Of a stretch of DNA of 64,000 bases, positions 48,755-59,780 are shown in pieces. The stretch is from positions 62,001-126,000 of the forward strand of contig NZ_QYCP01000094.1 in NCBI RefSeq assembly GCF_025506275.1, written 5' to 3'. The translations under genes and the position numbers were made by a program. The stretch is from Brevibacterium permense (GTDB lineage Bacteria > Actinomycetota > Actinomycetes > Actinomycetales > Brevibacteriaceae). Each line of letters begins with the position of its first letter. The stretch's first letter is position 1. The notes below the pieces were generated by a model that saw only the letters and a program-made list of their open reading frames with translations, was not told where the DNA came from and searched no databases.

Positions 48755-50019
48755 CGTGCACCTCCGTTCGTCGAGCTTCCGGCACTGCCGTCGGCAATGG
48801 CGTGTTCGATGCCGAGTTCGCGGGCGAGCACCTTGACGAGCGCGTCGACTCCGGCCCTCTGGTCGTCGACCTCGCAGGCCTCTTCGGGAGCGTGAGAGAC
48901 GCCGGTCGGATTGCGGACGTAGAGCATCGCCGACGGCACGTGGGGTGCGAGGATTCCGGCATCGTGTCCGGCTCCCGAAGGCAGCAGCGGAGCGTCCGGC
49001 AGCACCGAGGTCAGGCGCGAGTTGAGGTCGGCGGTGAAGTGGGTCGTCGGCGAGTAGGACTCCTGAGAGATGGTCACCTCGACTCCGGAATCAGCGCCGT
49101 GGTCCTTCGCACGTCGGCTGATCGCCTCGAGCACCTGCTTGACAACAGCGTCGTCAGGGTGACGGATGTCGAGCCAGAAACTCATGGACGAAGCGATGAC
49201 GTTCGTCCCACCCGGATGGATGAGGGTGCGGCCCACGGTCGCCACGGCGCTCGCGTCAGTGGCGGCCGCTAGGGTCGGGATGTCCCCGATCACGCGGGAG
49301 GCCGCGACCACCGGGTCGGCGCGATGGCTCATTGGCGTCGTGCCGGCGTGGTTGCCCTGACCGGAGAAGGCAAAGTGCCAGCGCCCGTGGCCGATGATCG
49401 AGGAGCCGATGGCGACGGCCTGATCGGTGTTGATCAGACCGACGCCCTGTTCGACATGGAGTTCGATGAAGGAACCGATTCCGGCCAGCCGAGACTGGTC
49501 ACGCCCGACCCGATCCGGGTCGAGGCCATAACCACGGGCGACGTCGGCGAAGGTGTCACCGGCGGCGTCCTTGAGGCCGAGTGCGCGGTCAGCGTCGATG
49601 GCGCCGGTGAGCAGCCGCGAGCCGAGGCAGGCGACGCCGAAGCGTGAGCCTTCTTCTTCGGGGAACACTGCCAGAGCGAACGGTCGGGTGGACTGGTCGA
49701 GTGCGCCGGAGGCCTTGAGCACATCGAAGGCCGCCAGCGCCGAGGCGACACCGAGGGGGCCGTCGAACTCGCCGCCGCCGGGCACGGAGTCGAGGTGGGA
49801 ACCGGTGACGACGGCGTTCGCACCCCGCGGGGTTGCCCATGCCCACGTGATTCCGTTGGCGTCGATCTCCGTGTAGAGGCCGCGCCGGTCCGCCTCGGCG
49901 AGGAACCACTCACGCAGCTCCCGTTCGGTGGCCGAGAATCCGGGCCGCTGGTAGCCGGGACCGCGGGTGTCGCGGCCGGTGTCCTCGATCTGGCTCAGCA
50001 GCGAGACGACATCGCTCAT
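48751..50019 (-). CDS. M20-family amidohydrolase (allantoate amidohydrolase/N-carbamoylase-like), possible formylglutamate deformylase
   Basis: A 422-residue zinc peptidase-fold enzyme. Metal-site motifs: VTGSHLDSVPGGGEFDGPLGV (about residues 71-91), FPEEEGSRFG (about 116-125) and IELHVEQG. The later GHGRWHFAFSGQGNHAGTTPM is typical of the allantoate amidohydrolase/carbamoylase group. ATG 50019 is chosen at MSDVVSLL. It lies between hutH and hutF and overlaps hutF by four bases. Since HutF makes N-formylglutamate, I infer this enzyme completes the pathway. Ureide or carbamoyl substrates remain possible. Confidence 0.75.
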   Translation of the reverse strand: MSDVVSLLSQIEDTGRDTRGPGYQRPGFSATERELREWFLAEADRRGLYTEIDANGITWAWATPRGANAVVTGSHLDSVPGGGEFDGPLGVASALAAFDVLKASGALDQSTRPFALAVFPEEEGSRFGVACLGSRLLTGAIDADRALGLKDAAGDTFADVARGYGLDPDRVGRDQSRLAGIGSFIELHVEQGVGLINTDQAVAIGSSIIGHGRWHFAFSGQGNHAGTTPMSHRADPVVAASRVIGDIPTLAAATDASAVATVGRTLIHPGGTNVIASSMSFWLDIRHPDDAVVKQVLEAISRRAKDHGADSGVEVTISQESYSPTTHFTADLNSRLTSVLPDAPLLPSGAGHDAGILAPHVPSAMLYVRNPTGVSHAPEEACEVDDQRAGVDALVKVLARELGIEHAIADGSAGSSTNGGAR

Positions 50020-50139
50020 TGTCAGTTCACTCCGTTCGAAATCGGTCGGGTCCGGTGATGTGTCGGTGCCGTGGTCGGCCAGCCCTGGCATCAGAGGCCC
50101 GCCGGTCGGGTCCGGTCGGTGACCGGCCCCTGCCCGGTG

Positions 50140-51816
50140 TCAGTCCTGGTGGGTGGTGGCCGCTGAGGTGCCCGAAGCCTCGGCGGCGGCTTCGAGGTTA
50201 CCCAGCGCAGTGAACTCTGGATCGTTGACGGCCGGTCCGCCGTCTTCCGGCTGCCAGGTTCCGGCAGCAGCGGTGACGGTGTGGGTCAGCGGCGCGACCG
50301 ACTCGGCGGCGGCGACGAGCGAGCCGTCCTTGACCTTCGCGATGGTCTCGGCAAGTTCGGGCGAGAGGAACCGGTCGGGTCCGGGTCCGGGCACAGTCTC
50401 ACGGATCGCCGCGATCACGGCTCCGGTCACCGGTGCCGGTGCGGCGTCGCGCATATCGCAGGCACGGGAGGCGGCATAGAGTTCGATGCCGACGACGGAG
50501 GCGAGGTTGTCGACGACCTTGCGCAGCTTGCGTGCGGCCGACCACCCCATGGACACGTGGTCTTCCTGCATCGCCGAAGACGGGATCGAGTCGACCGAGG
50601 CCGGAGTCGCGCCGCGCTTGGCCTCGGAGACCATGGCCGCCTGCGTGTAGTGGGCGATCATCAGGCCGGAGTCGACGCCGGCGTCATCGGCGAGGAATGG
50701 AGTGAGGTTCTGGTTACGGGCGACATCCATCATCCGGTCGGTGCGGCGTTCGGACATCGAGGCGACGTCGGCGGCGACGATGGCGAGGAAGTCCAAGGCA
50801 TGGGCAAGCGGTGCACCGTGGAAGTTGCCGTTCGAGGACACCATTCCATTGGTGAGCACGACGGGGTTGTCGATGGCAGCACGCAGTTCGCGTTCGGCCA
50901 CACCGGTCGCGAAGGCGACGGCGTCGCGGGCGGCACCGTTGACCTGCGGGGCGCAGCGCATCGAGTACGCGTCCTGGACGAGGTGGGTGGAGTCGCGATG
51001 GCTGGCCGTGATGCCGGAGTCGGCCAGCGAGGCGAGCATGTTCGCAGCCGAGGCGGCCTGCCCGTCGTGTGGGCGCAGCGCGTAGTGGAGTTCGGGGGCG
51101 AAGACGGCGTCGGTGCCGAAGAGTCCTTCGATGCTCATGGCCGCTGACACGTCGACTGCGGTGAGCAGGTTCTCGAGGTCGGTCAGGGCCATGATGAGCA
51201 TGCCCAGCATGCCGTCGGTGCCGTTGACGAGCGCGAGGCCTTCCTTCTCGGCCAGGGTGACCGGGGTGATTCCGGCCTTCGCGAGGATCTCGTCGGCGGG
51301 CCCAGCCACACCGTCAGGTCCCTCGGCCACGCCTTCGCCCATGACGACGAGGGCGCATGCCGACAGTGGTGCGAGGTCACCGGAGCAGCCGAGTGAGCCG
51401 TACTCGTGGACGACCGGGGTGATTCCGGCGTTGAGCAGGTCGACGTAGGTCTGGAGGACTTCGGCGCGGACGCCGGCCCGACCGGTGGCCAGGGTGCGGG
51501 CGCGCAGCAGCATGAGGGCGCGCACGACCTCGCGCTCGACGGGTTCGCCGACGCCGGCGGCGTGGGAGCGGATAAGGGATTTCTGCAGCTGGGTACGCAG
51601 TTCGGCGGGGATGTGGCGCTGGGCGAGCGCACCGAATCCGGTCGAGACGCCGTAGACGGGCTTCTCCGCCTGAGCGAGGGCATCAATGGCCTCGCGGTAC
51701 TTGTTCACCCGGGCCAGGGTGGCTTCGGACAGGGAGACCTTCGCGTCGCGACGGGCGACGTCGACCACCTCGGCGAAGGTCAGCGTATCGGGGTCGAGAT
51801 CGATGAAGGTGGTCAT
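50140..51816 (-). CDS. hutH: Histidine ammonia-lyase
   Basis: A 558-residue lyase converting L-histidine to trans-urocanate and ammonia. The MIO-forming tripeptide is Cys144-Ser145-Gly146 in EYGSLGCSGDLAPLS, where many homologues have Ala-Ser-Gly. YGVSTGFGAL (about residues 55-64) carries the catalytic tyrosine. The enzyme is about 45 residues longer than the usual 510, mostly in an Ala/Thr-rich C-terminus. ATG 51816 follows GAAAGG. It is between hutI and the M20 gene on the same strand. Confidence 0.9.
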   Translation of the reverse strand: MTTFIDLDPDTLTFAEVVDVARRDAKVSLSEATLARVNKYREAIDALAQAEKPVYGVSTGFGALAQRHIPAELRTQLQKSLIRSHAAGVGEPVEREVVRALMLLRARTLATGRAGVRAEVLQTYVDLLNAGITPVVHEYGSLGCSGDLAPLSACALVVMGEGVAEGPDGVAGPADEILAKAGITPVTLAEKEGLALVNGTDGMLGMLIMALTDLENLLTAVDVSAAMSIEGLFGTDAVFAPELHYALRPHDGQAASAANMLASLADSGITASHRDSTHLVQDAYSMRCAPQVNGAARDAVAFATGVAERELRAAIDNPVVLTNGMVSSNGNFHGAPLAHALDFLAIVAADVASMSERRTDRMMDVARNQNLTPFLADDAGVDSGLMIAHYTQAAMVSEAKRGATPASVDSIPSSAMQEDHVSMGWSAARKLRKVVDNLASVVGIELYAASRACDMRDAAPAPVTGAVIAAIRETVPGPGPDRFLSPELAETIAKVKDGSLVAAAESVAPLTHTVTAAAGTWQPEDGGPAVNDPEFTALGNLEAAAEASGTSAATTHQD

Positions 51817-51931
51817 CGTGTGCCTTTCTGTGAGTGCGTCAGTGTGATGTCTGAGTCGTGGATGAAGTTCTCATACGCCGGCGCCGAGGAGGTTCCTCGC
51901 CGTCGACGCACTGTGCTCGTGCGTAGGTGGT

Positions 51932-53203
51932 TCAGTCGCGGGGTCGGTTGTCGACGATGAGCTCACCGCCGGAGTAGACGCGTTCGACCAGCTGTACACC
52001 GGGCCGGTAGGCCAGGTGCCTGTAGCTGGGCGCGTCGAGGATGGCCAGGTCGGCGCGGGCCCCCGCTCCGAGGTGTCCGACATCAGTGCGCTGCAGGGCG
52101 TTGGCGCCGCCGGCTGTCGCCGCCCACACCGCCTGTTCGACGGTGAAGTGCATGTCCCGGACGCCGATGGCTATGACGAAGGGCATGCTGTTGGAGAAAC
52201 CGGAGCCGGGGTTGCAGTCGCTGGCGATCGACAGCGATACTCCCGCATCGACGTAGCGGCGGGCGTCGGGGTAGGGCTGGCGGGTGGAGAATTCGATGCT
52301 CGGCAGCAGGGTGACGACGGTGCCCGTCTCGGCGAGGACGGCGAGGTCCTCATCGGAGGCGAAGGTGGCATGGTCGACGGACACGCAGCCGAGTTCCGCA
52401 CCGAGCTTGAGCGCCCCGCCCTCGGTGAGCTGATTGGCGTGCAGCCGCGGTTTCATGCCGACGGCCTTGCCGGCTTCGATGATCCGCCGAGTTTGGACCT
52501 CGGTGAAGGCACCGGTTTCGCAGAACACGTCGATCCACTTCGCCTTGCCTTCGGCCGCCGGGATGATCGCGTCGATGACGAGGTCGACATAGCGTTCCGG
52601 CTCGTCTTTGAACTCCGGCGGGACGACGTGCGCGGCGATGAGCGTCGATTCCTCGGTGTGCCGGTTGATGATGTCGAGGGCCTGGATCTCGTCGGGGACG
52701 GTCAGCCCGTAGCCGGACTTGATCTCGAACGTCGTCGTTCCCTGCCGCTTCGCCTGCTCGAGCAGGTGGACGAGGTTGGCCTCGAGTTCGGATTCCGTGG
52801 CGGCGCGAGTGGCGGCCACGGTGGTGGCGATGCCCCCGGCCGAGTATTTCTGACCGGCCATCCGGGCCGCGAATTCCTCGGACCGATCGCCGGCGAAGAT
52901 GAGGTGGTTGTGGCTGTCGACGAAGCCGGGGATGACGGCTTTGCCGCCGAGGTCGATCGTTTCGAGTCCGCTGAGGTCATTCGCCGAGGTGACTTCCCCG
53001 TTAGCGATGTCGTCGTCGTTCAGCTTCGATCCAGCCCACTCGCCGAGGCGGTTCGATACCGCGGTGTCCGCCTCAGCGGACGGACCCGACCAGATGATCC
53101 GACCGTCGTCGATGAGCAGCGCGGCATCGGTGATGACGCCCAGCTCGCCGAGGGTGTCGAGGTCGTTGACGACGAGTTCGCTGATGCCGGTGATGAGCTG
53201 CAT
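51932..53203 (-). CDS. hutI: Imidazolonepropionase
   Basis: A 423-residue amidohydrolase hydrolysing 4-imidazolone-5-propionate to formiminoglutamate. VIPGFVDSHNHLIFAGDRSEEFAARMAGQKYSAGGIATTVAATR (about residues 90-133) contains the metal HxH and the family-specific continuation. TTFEIKSGYGL, HAHVVPPEF-type and HANQLTEGGALKL segments follow, with the late Asp in SIASDCNPGS. ATG 53203 follows GAAAGG and matches the conserved N-terminus. It is the first gene of the hutI-hutH run, with an operator 87 bases upstream. Confidence 0.9.
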   Translation of the reverse strand: MQLITGISELVVNDLDTLGELGVITDAALLIDDGRIIWSGPSAEADTAVSNRLGEWAGSKLNDDDIANGEVTSANDLSGLETIDLGGKAVIPGFVDSHNHLIFAGDRSEEFAARMAGQKYSAGGIATTVAATRAATESELEANLVHLLEQAKRQGTTTFEIKSGYGLTVPDEIQALDIINRHTEESTLIAAHVVPPEFKDEPERYVDLVIDAIIPAAEGKAKWIDVFCETGAFTEVQTRRIIEAGKAVGMKPRLHANQLTEGGALKLGAELGCVSVDHATFASDEDLAVLAETGTVVTLLPSIEFSTRQPYPDARRYVDAGVSLSIASDCNPGSGFSNSMPFVIAIGVRDMHFTVEQAVWAATAGGANALQRTDVGHLGAGARADLAILDAPSYRHLAYRPGVQLVERVYSGGELIVDNRPRD

Positions 53204-53289
53204 GGCGAGTCGGACCTTTCCGATCGAGAATGAGTCCCTCTCAGTATGGACCGCTCGCTGGCGGGGCAGAACCTCTCCCGCAGATATTC

Positions 53290-53305
53290 GTCCGATATTT
53301 CGGAC
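53290..53305. promoter_or_regulatory. hut operator upstream of hutI
   Basis: GTCCGATATTTCGGAC has perfect 6-bp arms (GTCCGA/TCGGAC) and lies 87 bases before hutI. It matches the hutU site at 56535 in 15 of 16 bases, and the flanks (C before, ACA after) are conserved too. Confidence 0.8.
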
Positions 53306-53483
53306 ACAGTGCGATCCGGTGCTCACGACTCGGATGGCTTGCGCAGCGGCTTCGGCGGTCACCCGGCGGATCGGCCCACCGGTGCCGATCGCTGACTCCG
53401 CGGTCTGGGCACGCAGGCGACCGACGGGTAGCCTAGCGTCCTACCCACCTCGATCATCGAACCACGGACGAAGGAGACGGACG

Positions 53484-54374
53484 ATGAGCAATGACAGCAT
53501 CCTCGGCGAGGGAGAATCCGGACGCTCCCTGGCCGGTCGGACGATTCTCATGAGCGGCGGCAGCCGTGGCATCGGCCTGGCGATTGCTCTGCGCGCGGCC
53601 GAGGAGGGAGCGAATGTCGCGCTGCTGGCGAAGACCGCGGAACCGCATCCGAAACTCGAAGGCACGATCTACACGGCGGCCGAGCAGATTGAAGCGGCCG
53701 GCGGCAAGGCACTGCCGATCATCGGCGACGTCCGCGACGACGACTCCGTATCGGACGCCGTTGCGAAGACGGTCGAGGCGTTCGGGGGTGTCGACATCGT
53801 CGTCAACAATGCCAGCGCCATCGACCTGTCCCCAGTCGAGGACCTGCCGATGAAGAAGTTCGACCTCATGAACTCGATCAACGCACGTGGTTCCTACCTT
53901 CTGGCCAAAACGGCCCTGCCGCACCTCCAAACCTCGGACGCCGCGCATGTGCTCACGCTCTCGCCGCCACTCAATCTCAACCCGGCGTGGGCAGGCAGGC
54001 ACTTGGGCTACACGATGGCGAAGTATGGGATGTCGCTGGTCACGCTCGGATTGGCCGAGGAGCAGCGCGTGGCCGGAGTCGCGGCGAACAGCCTGTGGCC
54101 ACGGACGACGATCGCGACGGCCGCTGTGAACAACCTCCTCGGCGGCGAACAGCTCATGGCGCGCAGCCGCAAGCCCGAGATCATGGCCGAGGCGGCATGG
54201 GTGATCCTCACCAGCGACCCCCGCGAGGTCACCGGCAATTTCTTCATCGACGATGATGTGCTGCGCGGCGCCGGCGTCACGGACTTCTCGATCTACGCCC
54301 ACGATCCGTCGCGAGTCGGTTCCATCGGCCATGGCCCCGATGACCTCGAACTCGACCTCTTCCTCGACGAGTAG
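53484..54374 (+). CDS. Short-chain dehydrogenase/reductase (HSDL2-like)
   Basis: A 296-residue SDR. The nucleotide-binding motif is MSGGSRGIGLAIALRAAEEGANVALLAKT (about residues 23-51) and NNAS is present at about 108-111. The catalytic Ser precedes the YTMAK motif (YxxxK, about 181-185). The C-terminal part, with NSLWPRTTIATAAVNN and FFIDDDVLRGAGVTDFSIY, is characteristic of the hydroxysteroid-dehydrogenase-like-2 group. AAGGAG precedes ATG 53484. It is divergent from hutI and convergent with hutU. No link to histidine degradation is evident. Confidence 0.8.
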   Translation: MSNDSILGEGESGRSLAGRTILMSGGSRGIGLAIALRAAEEGANVALLAKTAEPHPKLEGTIYTAAEQIEAAGGKALPIIGDVRDDDSVSDAVAKTVEAFGGVDIVVNNASAIDLSPVEDLPMKKFDLMNSINARGSYLLAKTALPHLQTSDAAHVLTLSPPLNLNPAWAGRHLGYTMAKYGMSLVTLGLAEEQRVAGVAANSLWPRTTIATAAVNNLLGGEQLMARSRKPEIMAEAAWVILTSDPREVTGNFFIDDDVLRGAGVTDFSIYAHDPSRVGSIGHGPDDLELDLFLDE

Positions 54375-54446
54375 CGCGGGGCGCGGTCGCTCGACGCGCC
54401 AGCGCCGACGGCCACTCCCGATCGGCAACCGCCCGCGGCACGGAAA

Positions 54447-54490
54447 AAGTCGAGCAGCACTGTTTCAAAACTGTGCTGCTCGACTTCTTT
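54447..54490. terminator. Bidirectional terminator between SDR gene and hutU
   Basis: AAGTCGAGCAGCAC (54447-54460) pairs with GTGCTGCTCGACTT (54473-54486). Inner GTTT/AAAC pairing extends the stem, and TTCTTT follows. A-rich sequence on the left supplies a T-tract for the minus strand. Confidence 0.85.
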
Positions 54491-54527
54491 CGAGCTATAT
54501 AACAGTTGCACGGCGAATTCCACGTTC

Positions 54528-54587
54528 GGTACACCGTGCTCTGAAATACCCACCGAGGAACGTGAGCAATTCAGAACAGCGTGTACC
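54528..54587. repeat. Imperfect inverted repeat
   Basis: GGTACACCGTGCTCTGAA (54528-54545) and TTCAGAACAGCGTGTACC (54570-54587) are inverted with three mismatches in 18, with a 24-base loop. It resembles families A-C in size, but only one copy is seen. It sits between the terminator and the hutU stop. Confidence 0.65.
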
Positions 54588-54658
54588 AAAGTGCCCGCTT
54601 CAGCCGCGACCGCGCCCGTCGACGCAGCGCCCGTGTGCGCAGCTGCGCCGCAGACTGC

Positions 54659-56380
<1,722 letters not shown>

Positions 56381-56534
56381 GGGATTCTCCTTGTCGCTGT
56401 GTCCGACGAGGCGGATGCTTGGCTGCCGCTTCGCCGTCGCGCCGAGGTGTGGGCTCCCCTGCGCTGTCGGCTCTGACTACACCATCCATTCTGACGACTG
56501 GAGCAGAATGCGGAAGTGGCCCAGCTCAAGTTCC

Positions 56535-56550
56535 GTCCGACATTTCGGAC
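56535..56550. promoter_or_regulatory. hut operator upstream of hutU
   Basis: GTCCGACATTTCGGAC, the same palindrome as before hutI with one base changed in the centre. Shared flanks CGTCCGA...GGACAC suggest a common protein, most simply the IclR protein at 46613. Confidence 0.8.
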
Positions 56551-56659
56551 ACTAGCGGAATCGGCTACGTCCAGCCGTTCCCCCGAACGCACAGAGCACT
56601 GGCCGTCTCGCAAACCATCCGCCCAGACCTCCCCGACGAAGCATCCGCAGCAGTTGTGC

Positions 56660-57871
56660 TCAGGCCCGCACCGGATCTTCTGCCACCGGATTCCCGGCCT
56701 CCGCGAGCGGCTGTCCGTTGACCTCCGCGCCATACTGGCCTTCGCCATCTTCCGCGCCGGCAACCTCCGCCACCGGCTGCACCGGTGAGATCCGATAGCA
56801 GGCTGGAGTCCGGGCGAGCTTGATCGGCGAGGCCACTCCGCGGTAGCCGTCACCCATCTCAACGACCATCTCGCGGTGCGCGGTATGCGGGTGCTCGACC
56901 ACTTCGGCGGCGTCGAGGATCGGACCGGCGGGCACGCCGATGGCCATGAGCTCCTCGGACAGCTTCTCTGCCGACGTCGAAACCATCAGCGCTTCGAGCT
57001 CGGTCCGCAGCGCATCCCTATTGCCCAGACGTGCGGCATTGTCGACGAACCGCGGGTCCTCGGCGAGCCCAGGAGCGCCGAGGTGGTCGACGAGCCTGGC
57101 GAACTGTCCGTCGTTTCCGGCGGTGATGAAGACCTGCCCGACCCCGGTCGCGAACGCCGAATACGGAGCGATGTTCGGATGGTCGTTGCCGGACAACTTC
57201 GGCACGACTCCACCGCCGAAGAAGTTCGGCAGGTGCGGATGCATGACGGAGATCCCACAGTCGAAGAGCGTTGTCTCGACCCGCTGACCGCGCCCGCTGG
57301 TCACCCGCTCCTGCAGGGCCATGAGCACGCCGATGGCCGCGTTGAGCCCTGTGACCATGTCGACGGCGGGCATGCCGATGCGCATCGGCCCGGTCGCCTC
57401 ATCTCCGTTGACCGACATCAGGCCCGACATCGCCTGGATGATCGCATCGTATCCGGGCCGTCCGCCCAGCGGTCCGTCGTCACCGAAGCCGGTGATGGAC
57501 GCGTGTACGAGGTGCGGGAAGCGGCGCGGAATGTCCGACACCGGGTCGAGCCCCCACTTTGCCAGGGTCCCGGTCTTGAAATTCTCCACGAGCACGTCGG
57601 CGCCGGCCAGCAGCCCGTGCAGCGCCTCCTGTCCTTCCTCCGTGCGCAGGTCGATGGTCATCATCCGCTTGTTCCGGTTGATCCCGGCGAAGTAGCTCGA
57701 CACCTCGGGCGCCACGAACGGCGGCCCCCAGTTGCGCGTATCATCGCCGGACGGCGGTTCGACCTTGATGACCTCGGCACCGTGATCGGCCAGGATCTGC
57801 GTGCAATAGGGCCCGCCGAGGATGCGCGAGAGATCGACGACCGTGATCCCGGCCAGTGCTCCCGCGCTCAC
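56660..57871 (-). CDS. CaiB/BaiF-family (class III) CoA transferase
   Basis: A 403-residue CoA transferase. It starts AGALAGITVVDLSRILGGPYCTQILADHGAEVIKVEPPSGDDTRNWGPPF, the typical N-terminus. The catalytic Asp is in GMPAVDMVTGLNAAIGVL (about residue 168). NRNKRMMTIDLRTEEGQEAL and DVLVENFKTGTLAKWGLD are conserved family segments. The GTG start at 57871 overlaps the acyl-CoA dehydrogenase stop (GTGA). The C-terminal 35 residues after ISPVQP are Glu/Gly/Ala-rich and not family-like. It would activate a carboxylic acid for the dehydrogenase encoded upstream. Confidence 0.85.
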   Translation of the reverse strand: MSAGALAGITVVDLSRILGGPYCTQILADHGAEVIKVEPPSGDDTRNWGPPFVAPEVSSYFAGINRNKRMMTIDLRTEEGQEALHGLLAGADVLVENFKTGTLAKWGLDPVSDIPRRFPHLVHASITGFGDDGPLGGRPGYDAIIQAMSGLMSVNGDEATGPMRIGMPAVDMVTGLNAAIGVLMALQERVTSGRGQRVETTLFDCGISVMHPHLPNFFGGGVVPKLSGNDHPNIAPYSAFATGVGQVFITAGNDGQFARLVDHLGAPGLAEDPRFVDNAARLGNRDALRTELEALMVSTSAEKLSEELMAIGVPAGPILDAAEVVEHPHTAHREMVVEMGDGYRGVASPIKLARTPACYRISPVQPVAEVAGAEDGEGQYGAEVNGQPLAEAGNPVAEDPVRA

Positions 57872-59691
57872 AGTCCGCCCTCGCCATTGCCCACAGCACC
57901 GGGGTCGGCAGAATGATCGGAGCCTCCCTCGCCGAGGATGTCCTCGACAGCCGCGAACGCTTCGTCCCGGCCCATGCCGACACCGTCGATGAGGGCATCG
58001 AGGACCGCGTCGTCTTCGACGACGGGGACGAGCGGGTTCTGCGGCATCAGCTTGTGACGCAGCACCAGGGCGGCAAGGACGATGCGCGACCAGTCGCCGC
58101 GGCTGCCTCCGATCCGCGCACCTTCCGAGGCCATGATGGACGCGCACACAAGGTTGTAGGTCGCGGTCGCGAGCTGTCGCACACGCGCCTGCTCAACGCC
58201 TTCGGGAGTGGATTCGAGCGCGTGCAGCAGCGTCGAACTCAACGACTGGATCTGGCTGCGGAACGCGGTCGGGAGGTCGGCCGCCTCGGCGATGAGCGTC
58301 TCCAGGTGGAGGAACAGCGGCCCCAGCGTTCCTGCCCGGTGGGCGGCGCGGATGACGTCGAGGGCGACGATGTTCGAGGTGCCCTCCCAGATGGATCCGA
58401 GCTGGGAGTCGCGGAAGACGCGGGCGTCACCGTACTCCTCGATATAGCCGACACCGCCGCGGATCTCCATCGCATCCGCGGTGACCTTGCGGGCGTCGCG
58501 AGTGGCGCGGAACTTGATGAGCGGGGTGAGGATGCGCAGCACCGAGGCGGCTTCGGCGTCACCGGCATCGGCGCGGGCGAAGACGTCCGCCGTGTGCAGG
58601 GAGATCGACAGCGCCTGTTCCGTGGTCGTCATGATCTTCGCGAGCTGCCGACGTTGCAGGGGCAGCTTGCTCAACGTCGAACCGAAGGCTTCGCGATTGC
58701 GGCAGATGTACTTCGACTCCCCGAAGGCCCGGCGCATGAGGCCCGCCGCGCGCACGGCGTTCGACAGGCGGGAGGAGTTGACCATATCGGCCATCTGCAC
58801 GAATCCGCGTCCGATGTCGCCGACGAGGTAGGCCGTCGCCCCTTGCAGGCTCATCTCACCGCTGGGCATCGACCGGGTGCCGAGCTTGTCCTTGAGACGG
58901 ACGATGCGCATGGAGTTCGGCGAACCGTCTTCGAGGGTACGAGGCAGGAGGAAGAGCCCGATCCCCTTGATTCCAGGCTTCGCTCCCTCCGGTCGGGCGA
59001 GGACCATGGCGAGTTCGGCGTCAGCGTTCGAGCAGAACCACTTCTCACCGGTCAGCGCCCAGGTGCCGTCACCGTTGTCGACGGCCGTGGTCGTCGCTCG
59101 GCCGACATCGGAGCCGGCGTCCTGTTCGGTCATGAACATCGCGCCCTGAGTCAGGGTGTCGACATCGGTGCTGGTCAGCCCGTCGATGAAGCGGTCGACG
59201 AGTTCGGGTGAACCGTACTTGCGCAGAGTGCGGGTGAGCGAGTCGGTCATGTTCACCGGGCAGAGCAGTCCGAACTCCGCCTGCGTGAACAGGTAGACGA
59301 AAACGTACTTGACGATCGGAGGCATCGGTTCGTCCCAGCCGAGGACGCCGGGCCGATGGCTCATCGCAGCAAGACCGAGTTCGCCGAAGGCGACTTCCTG
59401 CAAGCGACGGTAGGCCGGATGGATCTCGATCGACTGCTGATCGGCCCCGCTGCGGGTGCGGTGCTGGAGAACCGGAGGATTGACGTCGGCGTCGCGGGCG
59501 AGGTCATCGAGCTCTCCGCCGAGGCGGGGCCCGAGATCTTCGAACACCGGCCGCAGGTGCTCAAGCAGCTTCTCATCGAGGTAGAGCGGCAGCAGGTCCT
59601 CAAGTGACTTGTCGTCGGCGAATCGGTCGATGCCGTAGCTGTCGGGCACAGGGGTCATGGCCGTGTCGGGCGACGAAGCAGTCTCACGCAA
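57868..59691 (-). CDS. Acyl-CoA dehydrogenase, AidB-like group
   Basis: A 607-residue flavoprotein. The FAD/substrate region is LTQGAMFMTEQDAGSDVGRATTTAV ... LTGEKWFCSNADAELAMVLARPEG (about residues 178-230), and the catalytic-base segment IRGGVGYIEEYGDARVFRDSQLGSIWEGTSNIVALD (about 410-445) contains the Glu of WEGT. The N-terminal extension (1-90) and long C-terminus fit the AidB-like branch. The best start is TTG 59691, 6 bases after AAAGGAG; an internal ATG at 59658 lacks a ribosome site. It forms an operon with the CoA transferase and is divergent from a LysR gene. Confidence 0.85.
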   Translation of the reverse strand: MRETASSPDTAMTPVPDSYGIDRFADDKSLEDLLPLYLDEKLLEHLRPVFEDLGPRLGGELDDLARDADVNPPVLQHRTRSGADQQSIEIHPAYRRLQEVAFGELGLAAMSHRPGVLGWDEPMPPIVKYVFVYLFTQAEFGLLCPVNMTDSLTRTLRKYGSPELVDRFIDGLTSTDVDTLTQGAMFMTEQDAGSDVGRATTTAVDNGDGTWALTGEKWFCSNADAELAMVLARPEGAKPGIKGIGLFLLPRTLEDGSPNSMRIVRLKDKLGTRSMPSGEMSLQGATAYLVGDIGRGFVQMADMVNSSRLSNAVRAAGLMRRAFGESKYICRNREAFGSTLSKLPLQRRQLAKIMTTTEQALSISLHTADVFARADAGDAEAASVLRILTPLIKFRATRDARKVTADAMEIRGGVGYIEEYGDARVFRDSQLGSIWEGTSNIVALDVIRAAHRAGTLGPLFLHLETLIAEAADLPTAFRSQIQSLSSTLLHALESTPEGVEQARVRQLATATYNLVCASIMASEGARIGGSRGDWSRIVLAALVLRHKLMPQNPLVPVVEDDAVLDALIDGVGMGRDEAFAAVEDILGEGGSDHSADPGAVGNGEGGL

Positions 59692-59758
59692 GATAATCTC
59701 CTTTGATGGTTTCTTCGACCGTATGCCCGCGAATCTGCGGCTGACAAAGACATTTCTC

Positions 59759-59771
59759 TTATCCCTGATAA
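59759..59771. promoter_or_regulatory. Possible LysR-type binding site
   Basis: TTATC-CCT-GATAA, a small palindrome in the 89-base divergent region, lies 9 bases before the lysR start. Autoregulation with activation of the dehydrogenase operon would be usual for this layout. Confidence 0.4.
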
Positions 59772-59780
59772 TCTTCGGTT

